Shown here in pieces: positions 45,173 through 55,200 of a stretch of DNA of 61,844 nt (positions are counted from its first letter, which is position 1; each line of letters opens with the position of its first letter). Both the position numbers and the translations under genes were made by a program. The notes below the pieces were generated by a model. The model ran no database searches. It was not told where the DNA came from and saw only the letters and a program-made list of their open reading frames with translations. The DNA is from Paenibacillus phytorum (GTDB lineage Bacteria > Bacillota > Bacilli > Paenibacillales > NBRC-103111), in assembly GCF_013141715.1 (NCBI RefSeq), contig NZ_WHOA01000032.1, positions 1 through 61,844 of the forward strand, given 5' to 3'.

Positions 45173-45336
45173 TTGACACGTTCTTTATAAAGAACTACAA
45201 TGAAATAAACCGCTATGGACCAGAGAACAGTAACTTTTTCCACTTAAAGTGTTCTTTATAAAGAATTAATACATATAAAACGTTCTTTATAATAGGATTA
45301 TCGTCAATCTTTACAGCGTCGTTCTTTATGAAGAAC
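45173..45336 (+). promoter_or_regulatory. eps promoter with four SinR-type boxes
   Basis: TTGACA (45173-45178) and TACAAT (45196-45201) flank a 17-bp spacer containing the perfect palindrome GTTCTTTATAAAGAAC (45180-45195). More boxes follow at 45251 (GTTCTTTATAAAGAAT), 45282 (half box) and 45321 (GTTCTTTATGAAGAAC). Upstream, TACAAATGTTGTA (45134-45146) is a separate palindrome in the divergent region shared with the beta-helix gene. Expected effect: tight repression of eps by SinR until antirepressor acts. Confidence 0.82.
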
Positions 45337-45351
45337 AACAAAGTGGGCTCC

Positions 45352-45482
45352 TAAATACGCTCCGGTGATGCCTCCTTACCGTTATCAATGGAAGCACTCG
45401 ACCATGCTGTGGGTTGAATCGACCTTAGACGCGAGTCGTCAAAAGTGTGGTGCGAGGAAGGGTTAGATGCCCTAGAACGTAT
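45352..45482 (+). ncRNA. structured eps leader, candidate EAR (epsC RNA) antitermination element
   Basis: About 130 nt between the promoter and epsC have RNA-like features and no ORF. Features include CGGT-gatgcctcctt-ACCG, GCTCC pairing with GGAAGC, AGGG-ttagatg-CCCT and a CCTCCTT/GAGG-AAGG pairing that could form a pseudoknot. In Bacillus subtilis the EAR element lies just upstream of epsC and lets RNA polymerase read through terminators in the long eps operon. Position and structure fit. The match to the family is from memory and has not been tested with a covariance model. Confidence 0.6.
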
Positions 45483-45554
45483 TAAAGGATTTAATTATAT
45501 GGTCTTTCTCCAAAGGCCTTATACTTAAGAACTTTAGTGAGAGGGTGGATTTAT

Positions 45555-47384
45555 TTGTCATACCGACAAAGGTTATCTCTATTAGTCTTCATAGACTCCT
45601 TCATTGTATTAACGTCCATTTTTTTTAGCCGATTTTTATTGAGCGCAGATCTAAATGTCATAACGCTGCCTTTGGTCGTTAGTTCAATTACGTTGCTCCT
45701 TAGTCATCATGTGTTTTCGTTTGTGTATAAGCTTTATAAGAAAGCCTGGGAACATGCGAGTATTGGGGAATTGTTGTTTATTATAAAGGCGATTACCTTC
45801 TCTATTGTTACTGTGGCATTTATCCAACAAATCATTGTGCAGGATATTTACTTCCGTTTACTCGCAGTCACATGGATGATCCATATCATGTTGATAGGTG
45901 GATCGCGTTTCTGTTGGCGACTCCTTCGGAATCGTTATATCAATAAACAAGTGAATAAAAAACGTACTTTAATCATTGGTGCCGGTTCGGCAGGGATGAT
46001 GGTTGCCAGACAATTGATTAAAAATAATGACGCGGATCTAGAGCCTATTGCATTTATTGATGATAACGCGCGAATGCATAACTTGGATATTCTGGGAATA
46101 CCCGTTGTTGGCGGCGTTGATCGCATAGAGATGACGGTAAAAGAACTGCAAATCGACAATATTATTATTGCTATTCCTTCTCTAGGTAAAAGAGACCTCA
46201 ACTTCATATTCCAAGAATGTGCGAAAACGGATGCCAAAACTCAAACATTACCAAAACTAGAGGATCTGGTGACCGGTAAGCTTTCAGTTAATCAATTCTT
46301 GGACGTTCAGGTTGAAGATTTACTTGGTCGGGAACCGATAGAGCTTGATATTGAAAGTATTTCCGAATTTATCACGGACAAAGTGGTACTGGTAACAGGT
46401 GCTGGAGGCTCAATTGGATCGGAAATTTGTCGACAAGTTACGAAGTTTCATCCTCAAAAGCTGATTCTTTTAGGACATGGAGAGAACAGCATTTATTCGA
46501 TCGAAATGGAATTAAAGGACATTTGTGTACATACAGAGATTGAATTCATTACGGAAATTGCCGATATTCAGGACTCATGGAAGATGATGTCGATCATGAA
46601 CAGACATCGGCCTGATGTTGTCTACCACGCAGCTGCCCATAAACATGTACCGCTCATGGAGCGAAACCCAGAAGAAGCGTTAAAGAACAATGTAATCGGT
46701 ACGATGAACGTTGCCAAAGCGGCCAGCAAGTTCGAAGTGGGAACATTCGTCATGATATCAACAGATAAAGCGGTGAATCCAACCAGTGTCATGGGGGCCA
46801 CCAAAAGAATGGCTGAGATGATTATTCAGGATATGGATAAAAATAGCAATACCAAATTCGTTGCCGTTCGTTTCGGTAATGTATTAGGGAGTAGGGGCAG
46901 TGTCATTCCTAGGTTCAAGCATCAGATTGAAAAAGGCGGGCCAGTTTCAGTCACTCACCCCGACATGATTCGCTACTTTATGACGATTCCTGAAGCATCC
47001 AGATTGGTCATCCAAGCCGGAGCATTAGCCAAAGGCGGAGAAATCTTTATCCTAGACATGGGAGAGCCAGTGAAAATTGTAGATCTGGCGAAAAACCTCA
47101 TCAAGCTATCCGGCAACTCACTCGAGGACATCGGGATTGAATTTACCGGAATGAGACCGGGTGAGAAGCTTTATGAAGAGCTGCTGAAAGCCGACGAAAT
47201 CGACGAACAACAAGTATATCCAAAGATTTATATAGGTAAAACGGCGGATCTTTATGTGGAAGAAATCAAAGAGATGATCTCCATTTACGCCTCTCTTGAT
47301 AAAGAGAGCCTAAGGGAATATCTCGTAAATTTAGGAAATAGTAATATAATTCCATTACCTAAGAAACTAGTCTCAATTGGCTAA
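45555..47384 (+). CDS. epsC: EpsC/PglF-type UDP-sugar 4,6-dehydratase
   Basis: The 609-aa membrane protein has four N-terminal helices, a first nucleotide-binding domain ([15 protein letters not shown], about 140-154) and an extended SDR domain ([12 protein letters not shown], about 279-290). The active-site segment is [17 protein letters not shown], where Met replaces the usual Tyr as in PglF and CapD homologs. It converts UDP-GlcNAc to the 4-keto-6-deoxy sugar, the first step to a bacillosamine-type residue completed by EpsN and EpsM further down. I chose TTG 45555, with GAGGGTGG 6 nt upstream, over GTG 45537. Confidence 0.93.
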   Translation: MSYRQRLSLLVFIDSFIVLTSIFFSRFLLSADLNVITLPLVVSSITLLLSHHVFSFVYKLYKKAWEHASIGELLFIIKAITFSIVTVAFIQQIIVQDIYFRLLAVTWMIHIMLIGGSRFCWRLLRNRYINKQVNKKRTLIIGAGSAGMMVARQLIKNNDADLEPIAFIDDNARMHNLDILGIPVVGGVDRIEMTVKELQIDNIIIAIPSLGKRDLNFIFQECAKTDAKTQTLPKLEDLVTGKLSVNQFLDVQVEDLLGREPIELDIESISEFITDKVVLVTGAGGSIGSEICRQVTKFHPQKLILLGHGENSIYSIEMELKDICVHTEIEFITEIADIQDSWKMMSIMNRHRPDVVYHAAAHKHVPLMERNPEEALKNNVIGTMNVAKAASKFEVGTFVMISTDKAVNPTSVMGATKRMAEMIIQDMDKNSNTKFVAVRFGNVLGSRGSVIPRFKHQIEKGGPVSVTHPDMIRYFMTIPEASRLVIQAGALAKGGEIFILDMGEPVKIVDLAKNLIKLSGNSLEDIGIEFTGMRPGEKLYEELLKADEIDEQQVYPKIYIGKTADLYVEEIKEMISIYASLDKESLREYLVNLGNSNIIPLPKKLVSIG

Positions 47385-47401
47385 AAAGGAGAAGACATCC
47401 A

Positions 47402-48277
47402 ATGAAAGTAAGAAAAGCTATCATTCCTGCCGCTGGTCTGGGGACAAGATTCCTACCTGCAACCAAGGCCATGCCCAAAGAAATGCTGCCCATTGTCGAT
47501 AAACCAACCATTCAATATATCGTTGAAGAAGCCGTGGAGTCGGGCATTGAAGATATTATTATCGTGACGGGTAAAGGGAAAAGGGCCATTGAGGATCATT
47601 TCGATAATTCCTTTGAGCTTGAGCAAAATTTATTGGAAAAGCAAAAGTTTGACTTATTAACTGAAGTTCAGAAGTCGTCCAAAGTAGATATTCATTATAT
47701 TCGTCAGAAGGAGCCCAAGGGTCTGGGACATGCCATCTGGTGTGCGCGCAAGTTCATTGGGGATGAACCCTTCGCTGTGCTGTTAGGTGATGATATCGTT
47801 CGAGCGGAAAAGCCTTGTCTGAAGCAGATGATGGATCAATATGAATCTCGTTATGCTTCCATCATTGGGGTGAAGCACGTATCCGATGAAGAAGTTTCCA
47901 GATATGGAATTGTTGATGGAAACGAGATTGAGAAGCGCCTATATAGTATCAATCATCTGGTAGAGAAACCCAAGAAAGAGGAAGCGCCGTCTAATCTTGC
48001 GATTATGGGTCGATATATCCTGACACCAAGGATTTTCGACATTCTGAATAATCAAAAGCCGGGAGCCGGTGGTGAAATTCAACTAACCGATGCCATTGCA
48101 GAATTGAATCGAATTGAGTCGGTATATGCGTATGAATTTGAAGGTATGCGATTCGATGTGGGCGATAAGTTAGGTTTTATACAGACAACGATTGATTACG
48201 CGCTGCAGCGTGAGGATTTAAGATACGAATTACTGAAATACCTTTCTTCCACCTTGGAGAGAGAATTAATTAAGTAG
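47402..48277 (+). CDS. galU: UTP-glucose-1-phosphate uridylyltransferase
   Basis: The 291-aa enzyme has the N-terminal [37 protein letters not shown] and [20 protein letters not shown] segments of the GalU/GtaB family. It makes UDP-glucose from glucose-1-phosphate and UTP, feeding GalE downstream and the glycosyltransferases. GGAG precedes ATG 47402, 18 bp after epsC. Confidence 0.97.
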   Translation: MKVRKAIIPAAGLGTRFLPATKAMPKEMLPIVDKPTIQYIVEEAVESGIEDIIIVTGKGKRAIEDHFDNSFELEQNLLEKQKFDLLTEVQKSSKVDIHYIRQKEPKGLGHAIWCARKFIGDEPFAVLLGDDIVRAEKPCLKQMMDQYESRYASIIGVKHVSDEEVSRYGIVDGNEIEKRLYSINHLVEKPKKEEAPSNLAIMGRYILTPRIFDILNNQKPGAGGEIQLTDAIAELNRIESVYAYEFEGMRFDVGDKLGFIQTTIDYALQREDLRYELLKYLSSTLERELIK

Positions 48278-48286
48278 GGGATGCAG

Positions 48287-49441
48287 ATGCCTAAGAAAGT
48301 GCTGTTATGTGCCACGGTTGATTATCACTTTAAAGCTTTTCATGTGCCCTACATGAAGTGGTTCAAAGAGCAGGGCTGGGAGGTCCATGTTGCCGCTAAC
48401 GGGAATATGGATCTTCCTTATGTCGACGCGAAGTTTAACATTCCAATCCAGCGGTCACCTTTTAATCGAACCAACATAAAGGCATTTACGGACCTAAAGT
48501 CCATTATTGACGATAATAAATATGATATCATCCACTGCCACACCCCGATGGGGGGCGTATTGGCTCGATTAGCAGCGAGGAATGCGCGAAAAAGTGGGAC
48601 TAAGGTCATATATACCGCTCATGGTTTTCATTTTTGCCAAGGAGCACCTGTGCTTAATTGGTTGGTGTACTATCCCCTTGAGAAATTTCTTTCTTATTTC
48701 ACGGATTGCTTGATTACCATCAATGAGGAAGACTACCAACTAGCCGTAAATCGCCGATTCCGAGCAAGTCGAATTGAGTATGTACATGGCGTAGGCGTGA
48801 ATACGGAACGGTTCAGACCTGCCCAAGAATCATATAAGCGTGAATTGAAGCTGACAACCGGCTATCACCCGGATGATATCCTCCTGTTCTATGCGGCTGA
48901 ATTTAATCAGAACAAGAATCAACAATTGCTCCTTCACGCACTAGCTTCGGTCAAAGTTGATGTTCCTAATGTCAAGCTCCTGCTTGCTGGTGAAGGTCTG
49001 TTGAAAGAACAATGTCAAGATCTAGCCAAGGAGCTGGGTATAGAGGATCAGGTTGATTTTCTGGGTTATCGAAATGACATAGATCACTTATTACCGATGT
49101 GTGACATTGCCGTTGCATCCAGTCTTCGTGAAGGGCTGCCGGTGAATATCATGGAAGCTATGGCTTGTGGCCTTCCCATCATCGCTAGTGAGAACAGAGG
49201 TCACAAAGAACTGGTTCATAATGACCATAACGGTTGGCTTACAGCGCCTAATGATCAAGCGGCAATGGCAGATAAGATCATGCTGCTAGCTAACAACAAG
49301 GAATTAATGGTGAAGCAGGGTGTAAAGGGCAGAGAGATGGTTGAATCAAGATACGCAATCCAGCGGGTTTTAGATCAAAAGAGCACAATATATTCCCTAT
49401 TTATGGATGAAAAGGCGGATGTCATGTGGGCAATCCAATAA
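48287..49441 (+). CDS. epsD: EpsD-like GT4 glycosyltransferase
   Basis: The 384-aa GT-B protein starts KKVLLCATVDYHFKAFHVPY. It has HCHTPMGGVLARLA, VIYTAHGFHFCQGAP and CDIAVASSLREGLPVNIMEAMACGLP, closely following EpsD of Bacillus subtilis. ATG 48287 has AGGGG 6 nt upstream; ATG 48281 is too close to it. It overlaps the next gene by 16 nt. Confidence 0.88.
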   Translation: MPKKVLLCATVDYHFKAFHVPYMKWFKEQGWEVHVAANGNMDLPYVDAKFNIPIQRSPFNRTNIKAFTDLKSIIDDNKYDIIHCHTPMGGVLARLAARNARKSGTKVIYTAHGFHFCQGAPVLNWLVYYPLEKFLSYFTDCLITINEEDYQLAVNRRFRASRIEYVHGVGVNTERFRPAQESYKRELKLTTGYHPDDILLFYAAEFNQNKNQQLLLHALASVKVDVPNVKLLLAGEGLLKEQCQDLAKELGIEDQVDFLGYRNDIDHLLPMCDIAVASSLREGLPVNIMEAMACGLPIIASENRGHKELVHNDHNGWLTAPNDQAAMADKIMLLANNKELMVKQGVKGREMVESRYAIQRVLDQKSTIYSLFMDEKADVMWAIQ

Positions 49442-50535
49442 GAATTTTACACGTAGTCGTTAATATGAATCGCGGTGGGGCGGAAACCCTCCTCATGAAT
49501 TTATATCGTAATATAGATCGCACTAAGATTCAATTTGATTTTTTAACCTGTAAAGAGGGAGCATTCGATGCTGAGATTATAGAGATGGGTGGAACCATCC
49601 ATCGAATCCCCTATGTAACGGATATTGGACATACAAAATATATTCAAGCTTTGGATCATTTCTTTACCGCAAACCCCTATTACAGGATTGTGCATGCCCA
49701 TATGGACAAAATGAGTGGATTCGTATTACGATCCGCGAAAAAAGCAGGACTGCCCATACGGATTGCGCACAGTCATAATACGAGCAGTGAGGGCGGAATT
49801 GCAGCCAAAACATACAAGTGGGTTGCCGGAACATTTATAACATCCTGTGCAACGCACTTTTTGGCATGTTCAAGTAGAGCGGCAAAATGGTTATTTTCCA
49901 GCAAGCAAAATAAAACCATGATTTTAAAGAATGGAATTGAGAGTGATAAATATGCATTCTCACCTGAGGTCAGGGAGCAAGTAAGGCAGGAACTGAATCT
50001 CTCACCAGAGAGTTATGTCGTAGGACATGTGGGGAGATTCGCTCATCAAAAGAATCATTCGTTTCTAATAGACATTTTCGCCGAATTAACTCCATATCAT
50101 CCAAATGCTGTACTTGTGTTAGTAGGGGTTGGCAAGTTGCGTCAAGACATTGAGAAGAAAGTCAGAGATTTGAATCTTATGAATAAGGTGCTTTTTCTCG
50201 GTGTGCGTTCAGATATCAACAGGTTACTTCAAGCGTTTGATGTGTTTGTGTTTCCATCATGGCATGAGGGTTTCGGAATTGCAGCAATCGAGGCACAGGC
50301 TGCTGGACTACATTGTATACTTTCAAATGTTATTCCGAAAGAGGTTGATATGGGGTTGCAGTTAGTTGACTATTTACCTTTAAATAATAAAAAAGTTTGG
50401 ATTAATAAAATTAAGAATACTATCGAAACGGATTCATCACGCCTTACATTTTCTAACGAATCAAAAAACAAGGAATACGATATTAAATATACAGCAGAAT
50501 GGGCAGAAGGTTTTTACTTATCAGTAGTGAGGTGA
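49426..50535 (+). CDS. epsF: EpsF-like GT4 glycosyltransferase
   Basis: The 369-aa GT-B protein starts IRILHVVVNMNRGGAETLLMN and contains FDFLTCKEGAFDAEI, VHAHMDKMSGFVLRSAKKAG and VFVFPSWHEGFGIAAIEAQAAG. These are hallmarks of the EpsF branch. GTG 49426 follows AAGGCGG. It probably adds an internal sugar to the lipid-linked repeat unit of the eps polymer. Confidence 0.88.
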   Translation: MGNPIRILHVVVNMNRGGAETLLMNLYRNIDRTKIQFDFLTCKEGAFDAEIIEMGGTIHRIPYVTDIGHTKYIQALDHFFTANPYYRIVHAHMDKMSGFVLRSAKKAGLPIRIAHSHNTSSEGGIAAKTYKWVAGTFITSCATHFLACSSRAAKWLFSSKQNKTMILKNGIESDKYAFSPEVREQVRQELNLSPESYVVGHVGRFAHQKNHSFLIDIFAELTPYHPNAVLVLVGVGKLRQDIEKKVRDLNLMNKVLFLGVRSDINRLLQAFDVFVFPSWHEGFGIAAIEAQAAGLHCILSNVIPKEVDMGLQLVDYLPLNNKKVWINKIKNTIETDSSRLTFSNESKNKEYDIKYTAEWAEGFYLSVVR

Positions 50536-50540
50536 AGCAT

Positions 50541-51425
50541 GTGAAGAAGTTAACGGTTTTTACACCGACATACAATAGGGCATATTGTCTTCACGTTTGT
50601 TACGAGAGTCTGAAACGGCAAACATCCAGAGATTTCATTTGGTTAATTATAGATGATGGCTCTACAGACAATACGGAAGAAATGGTAGCAGGCTGGATGG
50701 CAGAGAATGAAATCCCTATACGTTATCATCGACAGGACAATCAGGGGATGCATGGAGCTCATAATACGGCTTACAAGCTAATTGATACAGAATTAAATGT
50801 TTGTATTGACTCTGACGACTATATGCCGGATAGCGCCGTGGAACAAATAAACTCCTTTTGGGAGTTGCACGGCAGTGAAAATGTGAGTGGAATCATCGGT
50901 CTTGACGCTTTTACGGATGGTCGTATCATTGGCTCAAGGTTTCCAGAAGATCTTGAAAGTTCAACACTTTTTGAGTTGTATAGCAAACATCGTGTGACTG
51001 GTGATAAGAAGCTGGTTTATCGAACAGAATTAATCCGGCAATATCCTTATCCTATTTTCGAAAATGAAAAGTATGTCGGTTTGGCTTATAAGTACTACAT
51101 GCTGGATCAGCAGTATGAAATGCTTCTCATGAATGAAGTGCTTTGCTACGTGGAATATTTACCTGATGGATCATCCATGAACATGCTTAAACAATATCGC
51201 AAGAATCCGATCGGATTTGCCTTTTACCGTAAAGAACTCATGAAACTGCCCTTCGCTAGCTTACTCTATAAATTCAGACAATCGATCCATTATGTGTCCA
51301 GCAGCATAACATCCGGTAATCGTAGGTTTATGCGGGAAACACCTGCCAAAGTCCTCACTTTTCTTGCTATTCCACTTGGGGTCATGCTCTATTGGTATGT
51401 GATTAGAAAAACAAGAATCTCTTAG
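50541..51425 (+). CDS. GT2-family glycosyltransferase of the eps operon
   Basis: The 294-aa GT-A protein starts KKLTVFTPTYNRAYCLHVCY. It has IIDDGSTDNTEEMV (about 38-51) and VCIDSDDYMPD (about 92-102) with the DXD metal site, and a C-terminal hydrophobic stretch (about 270-288). I chose GTG 50541 with GAGGTGAAG upstream; the longer frame overlaps epsF by 37 nt. It fills the place of EpsH/EpsJ in Bacillus. Confidence 0.9.
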   Translation: MKKLTVFTPTYNRAYCLHVCYESLKRQTSRDFIWLIIDDGSTDNTEEMVAGWMAENEIPIRYHRQDNQGMHGAHNTAYKLIDTELNVCIDSDDYMPDSAVEQINSFWELHGSENVSGIIGLDAFTDGRIIGSRFPEDLESSTLFELYSKHRVTGDKKLVYRTELIRQYPYPIFENEKYVGLAYKYYMLDQQYEMLLMNEVLCYVEYLPDGSSMNMLKQYRKNPIGFAFYRKELMKLPFASLLYKFRQSIHYVSSSITSGNRRFMRETPAKVLTFLAIPLGVMLYWYVIRKTRIS

Positions 51426-51446
51426 GTATTCGAAAGGAAATCAACT

Positions 51447-52520
51447 ATGGCCATACTGTGGGTAAATCTGGTTGTCGTCTATATCGCATCTTTCTTATCG
51501 AGGTATTTGGCCACACCAATGGCAATCGGCCATAGTCCTATATCGTTTAGGCCTAATAAATGGATGACTGCCATCGTGATGGCAACATTCGTATTGATAG
51601 CCGGGCTTCGCAATAACATAGGTGATACCTTCTTTTATATGTATGCCTATACGTTTAATGATTTTACATGGGAACAAGTTAAAACTGAGAAGGATATTGG
51701 CTTCGGAATCCTGCAAATGATATTGAAATCATTCACCGAAGATCCTCAGTTGTTAATATTTTTAACGGCGTTAGTGACCAATGTTCTTATTGTCTATGTG
51801 TTATACAAGTATTCTAGATTGTTTGAAGTGAGCATCTATATCTACATAACATCTGGACTTTACATAGTTTCCATGAATGGAGTCAGGCAATTTTTGGCTT
51901 CAGCCATTGTATTCGCTGCTTCCAAATATTTATTTGAAGGTAAATGGCAAAAATATTTTCTCGTGGTTGCCTTCGCCTCTACGTTTCATGAGAGCGCACT
52001 AATCCTTATTCCTATTTATTTCATTGTGAGAAGGAAGGCATGGACGACATCCACTTTTGTTCTACTGTTTCTGGCCGTTATGCTGATTCTAGGATACAAC
52101 GTACTATCGGATGCTCTTTTCGCAGCAATAGCAGATACGCAATATAGCGGATATAAGGAATTTCAAGAAGGCGGAGCTAATATCATTCGGGTGGCTATCG
52201 GGGCTGTTCCTTTGATATTTGCTTATCTGGGAAGAAACAAACTTAGGGAGATATTTCCCCATGGCGACTACGTCGTAAATATGTCGTTATTGAATTTTAT
52301 TGTTATGGCCGTCGCTACACAAAATTGGATATTTGCAAGATTTACCATATATTTCGGATTATATAATGTCATTCTCATGTCATGGGTCATCAGTTTATTC
52401 GTGAAAAGACAACAGAAATTTATTTACTACGCGGTCCTAGGCTTTTATTTGATTTATTTTTACTACGAGAACGTTGTTACTTTAAACATTATTTATAAAA
52501 GTGATTACTTGAAATTCTGA
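51447..52520 (+). CDS. epsG: EpsG-like polysaccharide polymerase
   Basis: The 357-aa protein has about ten membrane helices. Features are [21 protein letters not shown] near the N-terminus, [20 protein letters not shown] and [18 protein letters not shown], the EpsG/Wzy pattern with conserved R-N-x-x-G-D and H-x-S-A. It is expected to polymerise repeat units outside the membrane, perhaps also for the other polysaccharide operon, which lacks a polymerase. Confidence 0.9.
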   Translation: MAILWVNLVVVYIASFLSRYLATPMAIGHSPISFRPNKWMTAIVMATFVLIAGLRNNIGDTFFYMYAYTFNDFTWEQVKTEKDIGFGILQMILKSFTEDPQLLIFLTALVTNVLIVYVLYKYSRLFEVSIYIYITSGLYIVSMNGVRQFLASAIVFAASKYLFEGKWQKYFLVVAFASTFHESALILIPIYFIVRRKAWTTSTFVLLFLAVMLILGYNVLSDALFAAIADTQYSGYKEFQEGGANIIRVAIGAVPLIFAYLGRNKLREIFPHGDYVVNMSLLNFIVMAVATQNWIFARFTIYFGLYNVILMSWVISLFVKRQQKFIYYAVLGFYLIYFYYENVVTLNIIYKSDYLKF

Positions 52521-52540
52521 TAAACAGTTTGGGGGTTCAA

Positions 52541-53590
52541 ATGATGGCAGTTCTCGTAACAGGTGGAGCCGGTTATATCGGAAGTCACACCTGCTTGGAG
52601 TTATTAAATGCTGGATATGAAGTAGTAGTTGTGGATAACCTGTGCAACAGCAGTTCGGAATCCTTAAGGCGGACAAAAGAAATAACGGGTAAAGACTTCA
52701 AGTTTTATCAGATTGATTTGTTAAATCGTGAGGACTTAGAAATCGTCTTTAAGCAAAATATGATTGAAGCCGTGATTCATTTCGCGGGGCTTAAAGCAGT
52801 TGGTGAATCGGTTCGATTACCGCTTCGCTATTACCATAATAATATCACGGGGACGCTCGTGCTTTGCGAACTTATGCAGGAGTATGCAGTAAAAAGAATG
52901 ATATTCAGCTCATCAGCTACTGTATATGGAATGTCGGAATCCGTACCGATCGCGGAGGATTCTCCACTTGGTGCAACGAACGCCTATGGGCGAACAAAGC
53001 TAATGATTGAAGAAATCTTGCAGGATATGCACGTTTCCGATCCGAAATGGAGCATCGCCATCCTGCGCTATTTTAACCCTATTGGAGCCCATAGTAGTGG
53101 GAGATTAGGCGAGGATCCGAACGGCATACCGAATAATTTGATGCCCTTTATCACGCAGGTTGCGGTAGGGGGATTAAAGGAACTGCAGATTTATGGGAAT
53201 GACTACCCGACCTTGGATGGCACAGGTGTAAGGGATTATATCCATGTAGTGGATCTAGCGTGCGGACACTTGAAGGCGCTGGAGAAGGTCATGGCAAACA
53301 CAGGTGTGGAAGCTTACAACCTTGGGACGGGACGGGGCTACAGTGTTGTGGAAATGGTTTCTGCTTTCGAAAAAGTAATCGGCAGGCGCATTCCCTATAG
53401 GATAACGGATCGAAGACCGGGGGACATCGGGATTTGTTATTCGGACCCGTCCAAGGCTGAACGGGAGCTGGGATGGATCGCCGAGAAAGGCATTGAGGAG
53501 ATGTGTCTGGATGCTTGGCGATGGCAGTCCAATAATCCGTGCGGCTATGTTGAAGAGGATACTATCCTGGTTGAATCTATCATTTCGTGA
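52541..53590 (+). CDS. galE: UDP-glucose 4-epimerase
   Basis: The ~349-aa SDR enzyme has the NAD motif [10 protein letters not shown] (about 5-14), [21 protein letters not shown], the catalytic YGRTK (YxxxK, about 149-153) and [14 protein letters not shown]. It interconverts UDP-glucose and UDP-galactose, and with GalU supplies UDP-galactose. ATG 52541 or 52544 follows a GGGGG tract. Length is normal for the family. Confidence 0.95.
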   Translation: MMAVLVTGGAGYIGSHTCLELLNAGYEVVVVDNLCNSSSESLRRTKEITGKDFKFYQIDLLNREDLEIVFKQNMIEAVIHFAGLKAVGESVRLPLRYYHNNITGTLVLCELMQEYAVKRMIFSSSATVYGMSESVPIAEDSPLGATNAYGRTKLMIEEILQDMHVSDPKWSIAILRYFNPIGAHSSGRLGEDPNGIPNNLMPFITQVAVGGLKELQIYGNDYPTLDGTGVRDYIHVVDLACGHLKALEKVMANTGVEAYNLGTGRGYSVVEMVSAFEKVIGRRIPYRITDRRPGDIGICYSDPSKAERELGWIAEKGIEEMCLDAWRWQSNNPCGYVEEDTILVESIIS

Positions 53591-53641
53591 CATGCGTGCA
53601 TGTATGGTGCAATTAACTAATTGTATTCTGAGGTCTTATTC

Positions 53642-53788
53642 ATGGATATATCTGCATTGACAGAGCAACAAATGAAGAAAATTGTATTTCATGCTTATAA
53701 AATAGGAAATGAATCAAAACATCTCGAGGCCAAAGAACTGATTGAAGAAATTAAACAACAGATCATTTCCGTCCTAAGAGGAAAATGA
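53642..53788 (+). CDS. 48-aa helical protein of unknown function in the eps operon
   Basis: ATG 53642 has TGAGGT about 8 nt upstream. The product is 48 residues, almost all predicted helix: SALTEQQMKKIVFHAYKIG, then EAKELIEEIKQQIISVLRGK. It lies between galE and epsL in a 250-bp gap, in the same direction. The amphipathic Leu/Ile pattern suggests a small protein-binding helix pair. I do not recognise a family; small helical antirepressors and kinase inhibitors of Bacillales are similar in size but differ in motif. Confidence 0.6.
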   Translation: MDISALTEQQMKKIVFHAYKIGNESKHLEAKELIEEIKQQIISVLRGK

Positions 53789-53843
53789 GATTGACGTATT
53801 AAATCAAAGCCTTTCAGCCCAAATCAGTAGGAGTAGATCATTC

Positions 53844-54440
53844 ATGAAGCGATTGTGTGACTTGTTGGTATCCATTCCATTATTCGTACTTTTTCTTCCG
53901 ATTATCGGGATCGTTGCCGTATTGGTTAGGTTAAAGTTGGGATCTCCGGTCATATTTAAGCAGCTAAGACCGGGATTACACGGGAAACCTATTAATCTTT
54001 ATAAATTCAGGACCATGACGGAAGCAAGGGATCATGAAGGGAATTTATTGCCCGATTCGATAAGATTAACCCCATTTGGCATGTTTCTTCGAAAATATAG
54101 CCTAGATGAATTGTTGCAATTGGTTAATGTCATCCAAGGAGATTTAAGTTTAGTCGGACCAAGGCCCTTGTTGATGGATTATCTGCCTCTATACACCGAA
54201 GAACAGGCGAAACGACATCAAGTTCGACCGGGAATTACCGGATGGGCTCAAGTCAATGGCAGGAATAAAATCTCGTGGGAAGATAAATTTAAGCTGGATG
54301 TCTGGTACGTGGAAAATCAAAGCTTCCTCATTGATCTCAAAATTCTAGCACTAACTTTTATTAAAGTAGTCAAGTCAGATGGGATCAGTCACGGAAATCA
54401 TGTGACCATGGAGAAATTTTCCGGTTCAAATCTCTCATGA
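53844..54440 (+). CDS. epsL: EpsL-like phosphoglycosyl transferase
   Basis: The 198-aa protein has one N-terminal reentrant helix, SPVIFKQLRPGLHGKPINLYKFRTM (catalytic basic/acidic region), RKYSLDELLQLVNVIQGDLSLVGPRPLL and RPGITGWAQVNGRN. This is the PF02397 bacterial sugar transferase pattern. It starts the repeat unit by moving a phosphosugar, likely diacetylbacillosamine-type, to undecaprenyl phosphate. It is followed closely by epsM and epsN. Confidence 0.95.
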   Translation: MKRLCDLLVSIPLFVLFLPIIGIVAVLVRLKLGSPVIFKQLRPGLHGKPINLYKFRTMTEARDHEGNLLPDSIRLTPFGMFLRKYSLDELLQLVNVIQGDLSLVGPRPLLMDYLPLYTEEQAKRHQVRPGITGWAQVNGRNKISWEDKFKLDVWYVENQSFLIDLKILALTFIKVVKSDGISHGNHVTMEKFSGSNLS

Positions 54441-54456
54441 AAAGAGGCGAGGCAAG

Positions 54457-55095
54457 ATGGATCTTGTTGTTATTGGTGAAGGCGGTCACAGTAAAGTGAT
54501 AAGGGAATTAATTCGTTCTAAGAGTGACTACAAGATCGTGGCCATCTTGGACGATAAGTATGATGAATTAACCGTAATCAATGGTATATACATAGGTCCA
54601 ATTTCTTCTGCACACCTTTTATTGAATCAATTGAATCATCTCAAATTTTTTATCGCGATAGGGAATAACGAAGTTCGAAAGTTGATTGTATCGAAGCTTG
54701 GCTTATCCAAGGAAAACTATATTTCACTCATACATGATACAGCTATTATCAGCACGAGTGCTTCTATCGGGGATGGAGCAGTTATCATGGCTGGTACGAT
54801 TGTCAATGCCGACGCAGTGATAGGCGATCATACCATCATTAATTCAGGAGCGATCGTTGAGCACGATAATCAACTTGGGGATTATGTCCACGTTGCGCCG
54901 AAAGCTACGCTTACAGGCTCTGTAATCGCGGACGAAGGATCTATGATAGGTGCGGGAGCGACCGTCATTCCCGGGAAAAAGATAGGCGAGTGGGCGGTCA
55001 TAGGAGCTGGCGCTACGGTTATCAGTGATATCCCCGCTTATAGCACAGCTGTTGGAACTCCTGCGAGATTAATTGCAAGAGTCATGTTTGCATAG
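54457..55095 (+). CDS. epsM: EpsM/PglD-like sugar O/N-acetyltransferase
   Basis: The 212-aa protein has an N-terminal PglD-type nucleotide-sugar domain (VVIGEGGHSKVIRELI) and a C-terminal left-handed beta-helix with hexapeptide repeats (about 95-205) and the catalytic His in NSGAIVEHDNQLGDYVHVAP. It acetylates the 4-amino group made by EpsN. A small hairpin (GCGCC/GGCGC near 55,146-55,159) lies before epsN. Confidence 0.93.
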   Translation: MDLVVIGEGGHSKVIRELIRSKSDYKIVAILDDKYDELTVINGIYIGPISSAHLLLNQLNHLKFFIAIGNNEVRKLIVSKLGLSKENYISLIHDTAIISTSASIGDGAVIMAGTIVNADAVIGDHTIINSGAIVEHDNQLGDYVHVAPKATLTGSVIADEGSMIGAGATVIPGKKIGEWAVIGAGATVISDIPAYSTAVGTPARLIARVMFA

Positions 55096-55200
55096 TTGAT
55101 AAACGCACCCATCCTAGAAGATTGGCGAGTGACATTATCTTTGAGGCGCCGAATGGCGCTATTTGTGTTTTATTAACCTTTGGGAAGGCTGTGAAGGCGC

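Noticed and set aside
45537..45554. GTG 45537 as epsC start
   Set aside because: It lies directly at the GAGGGTGG binding site that serves the TTG at 45555.
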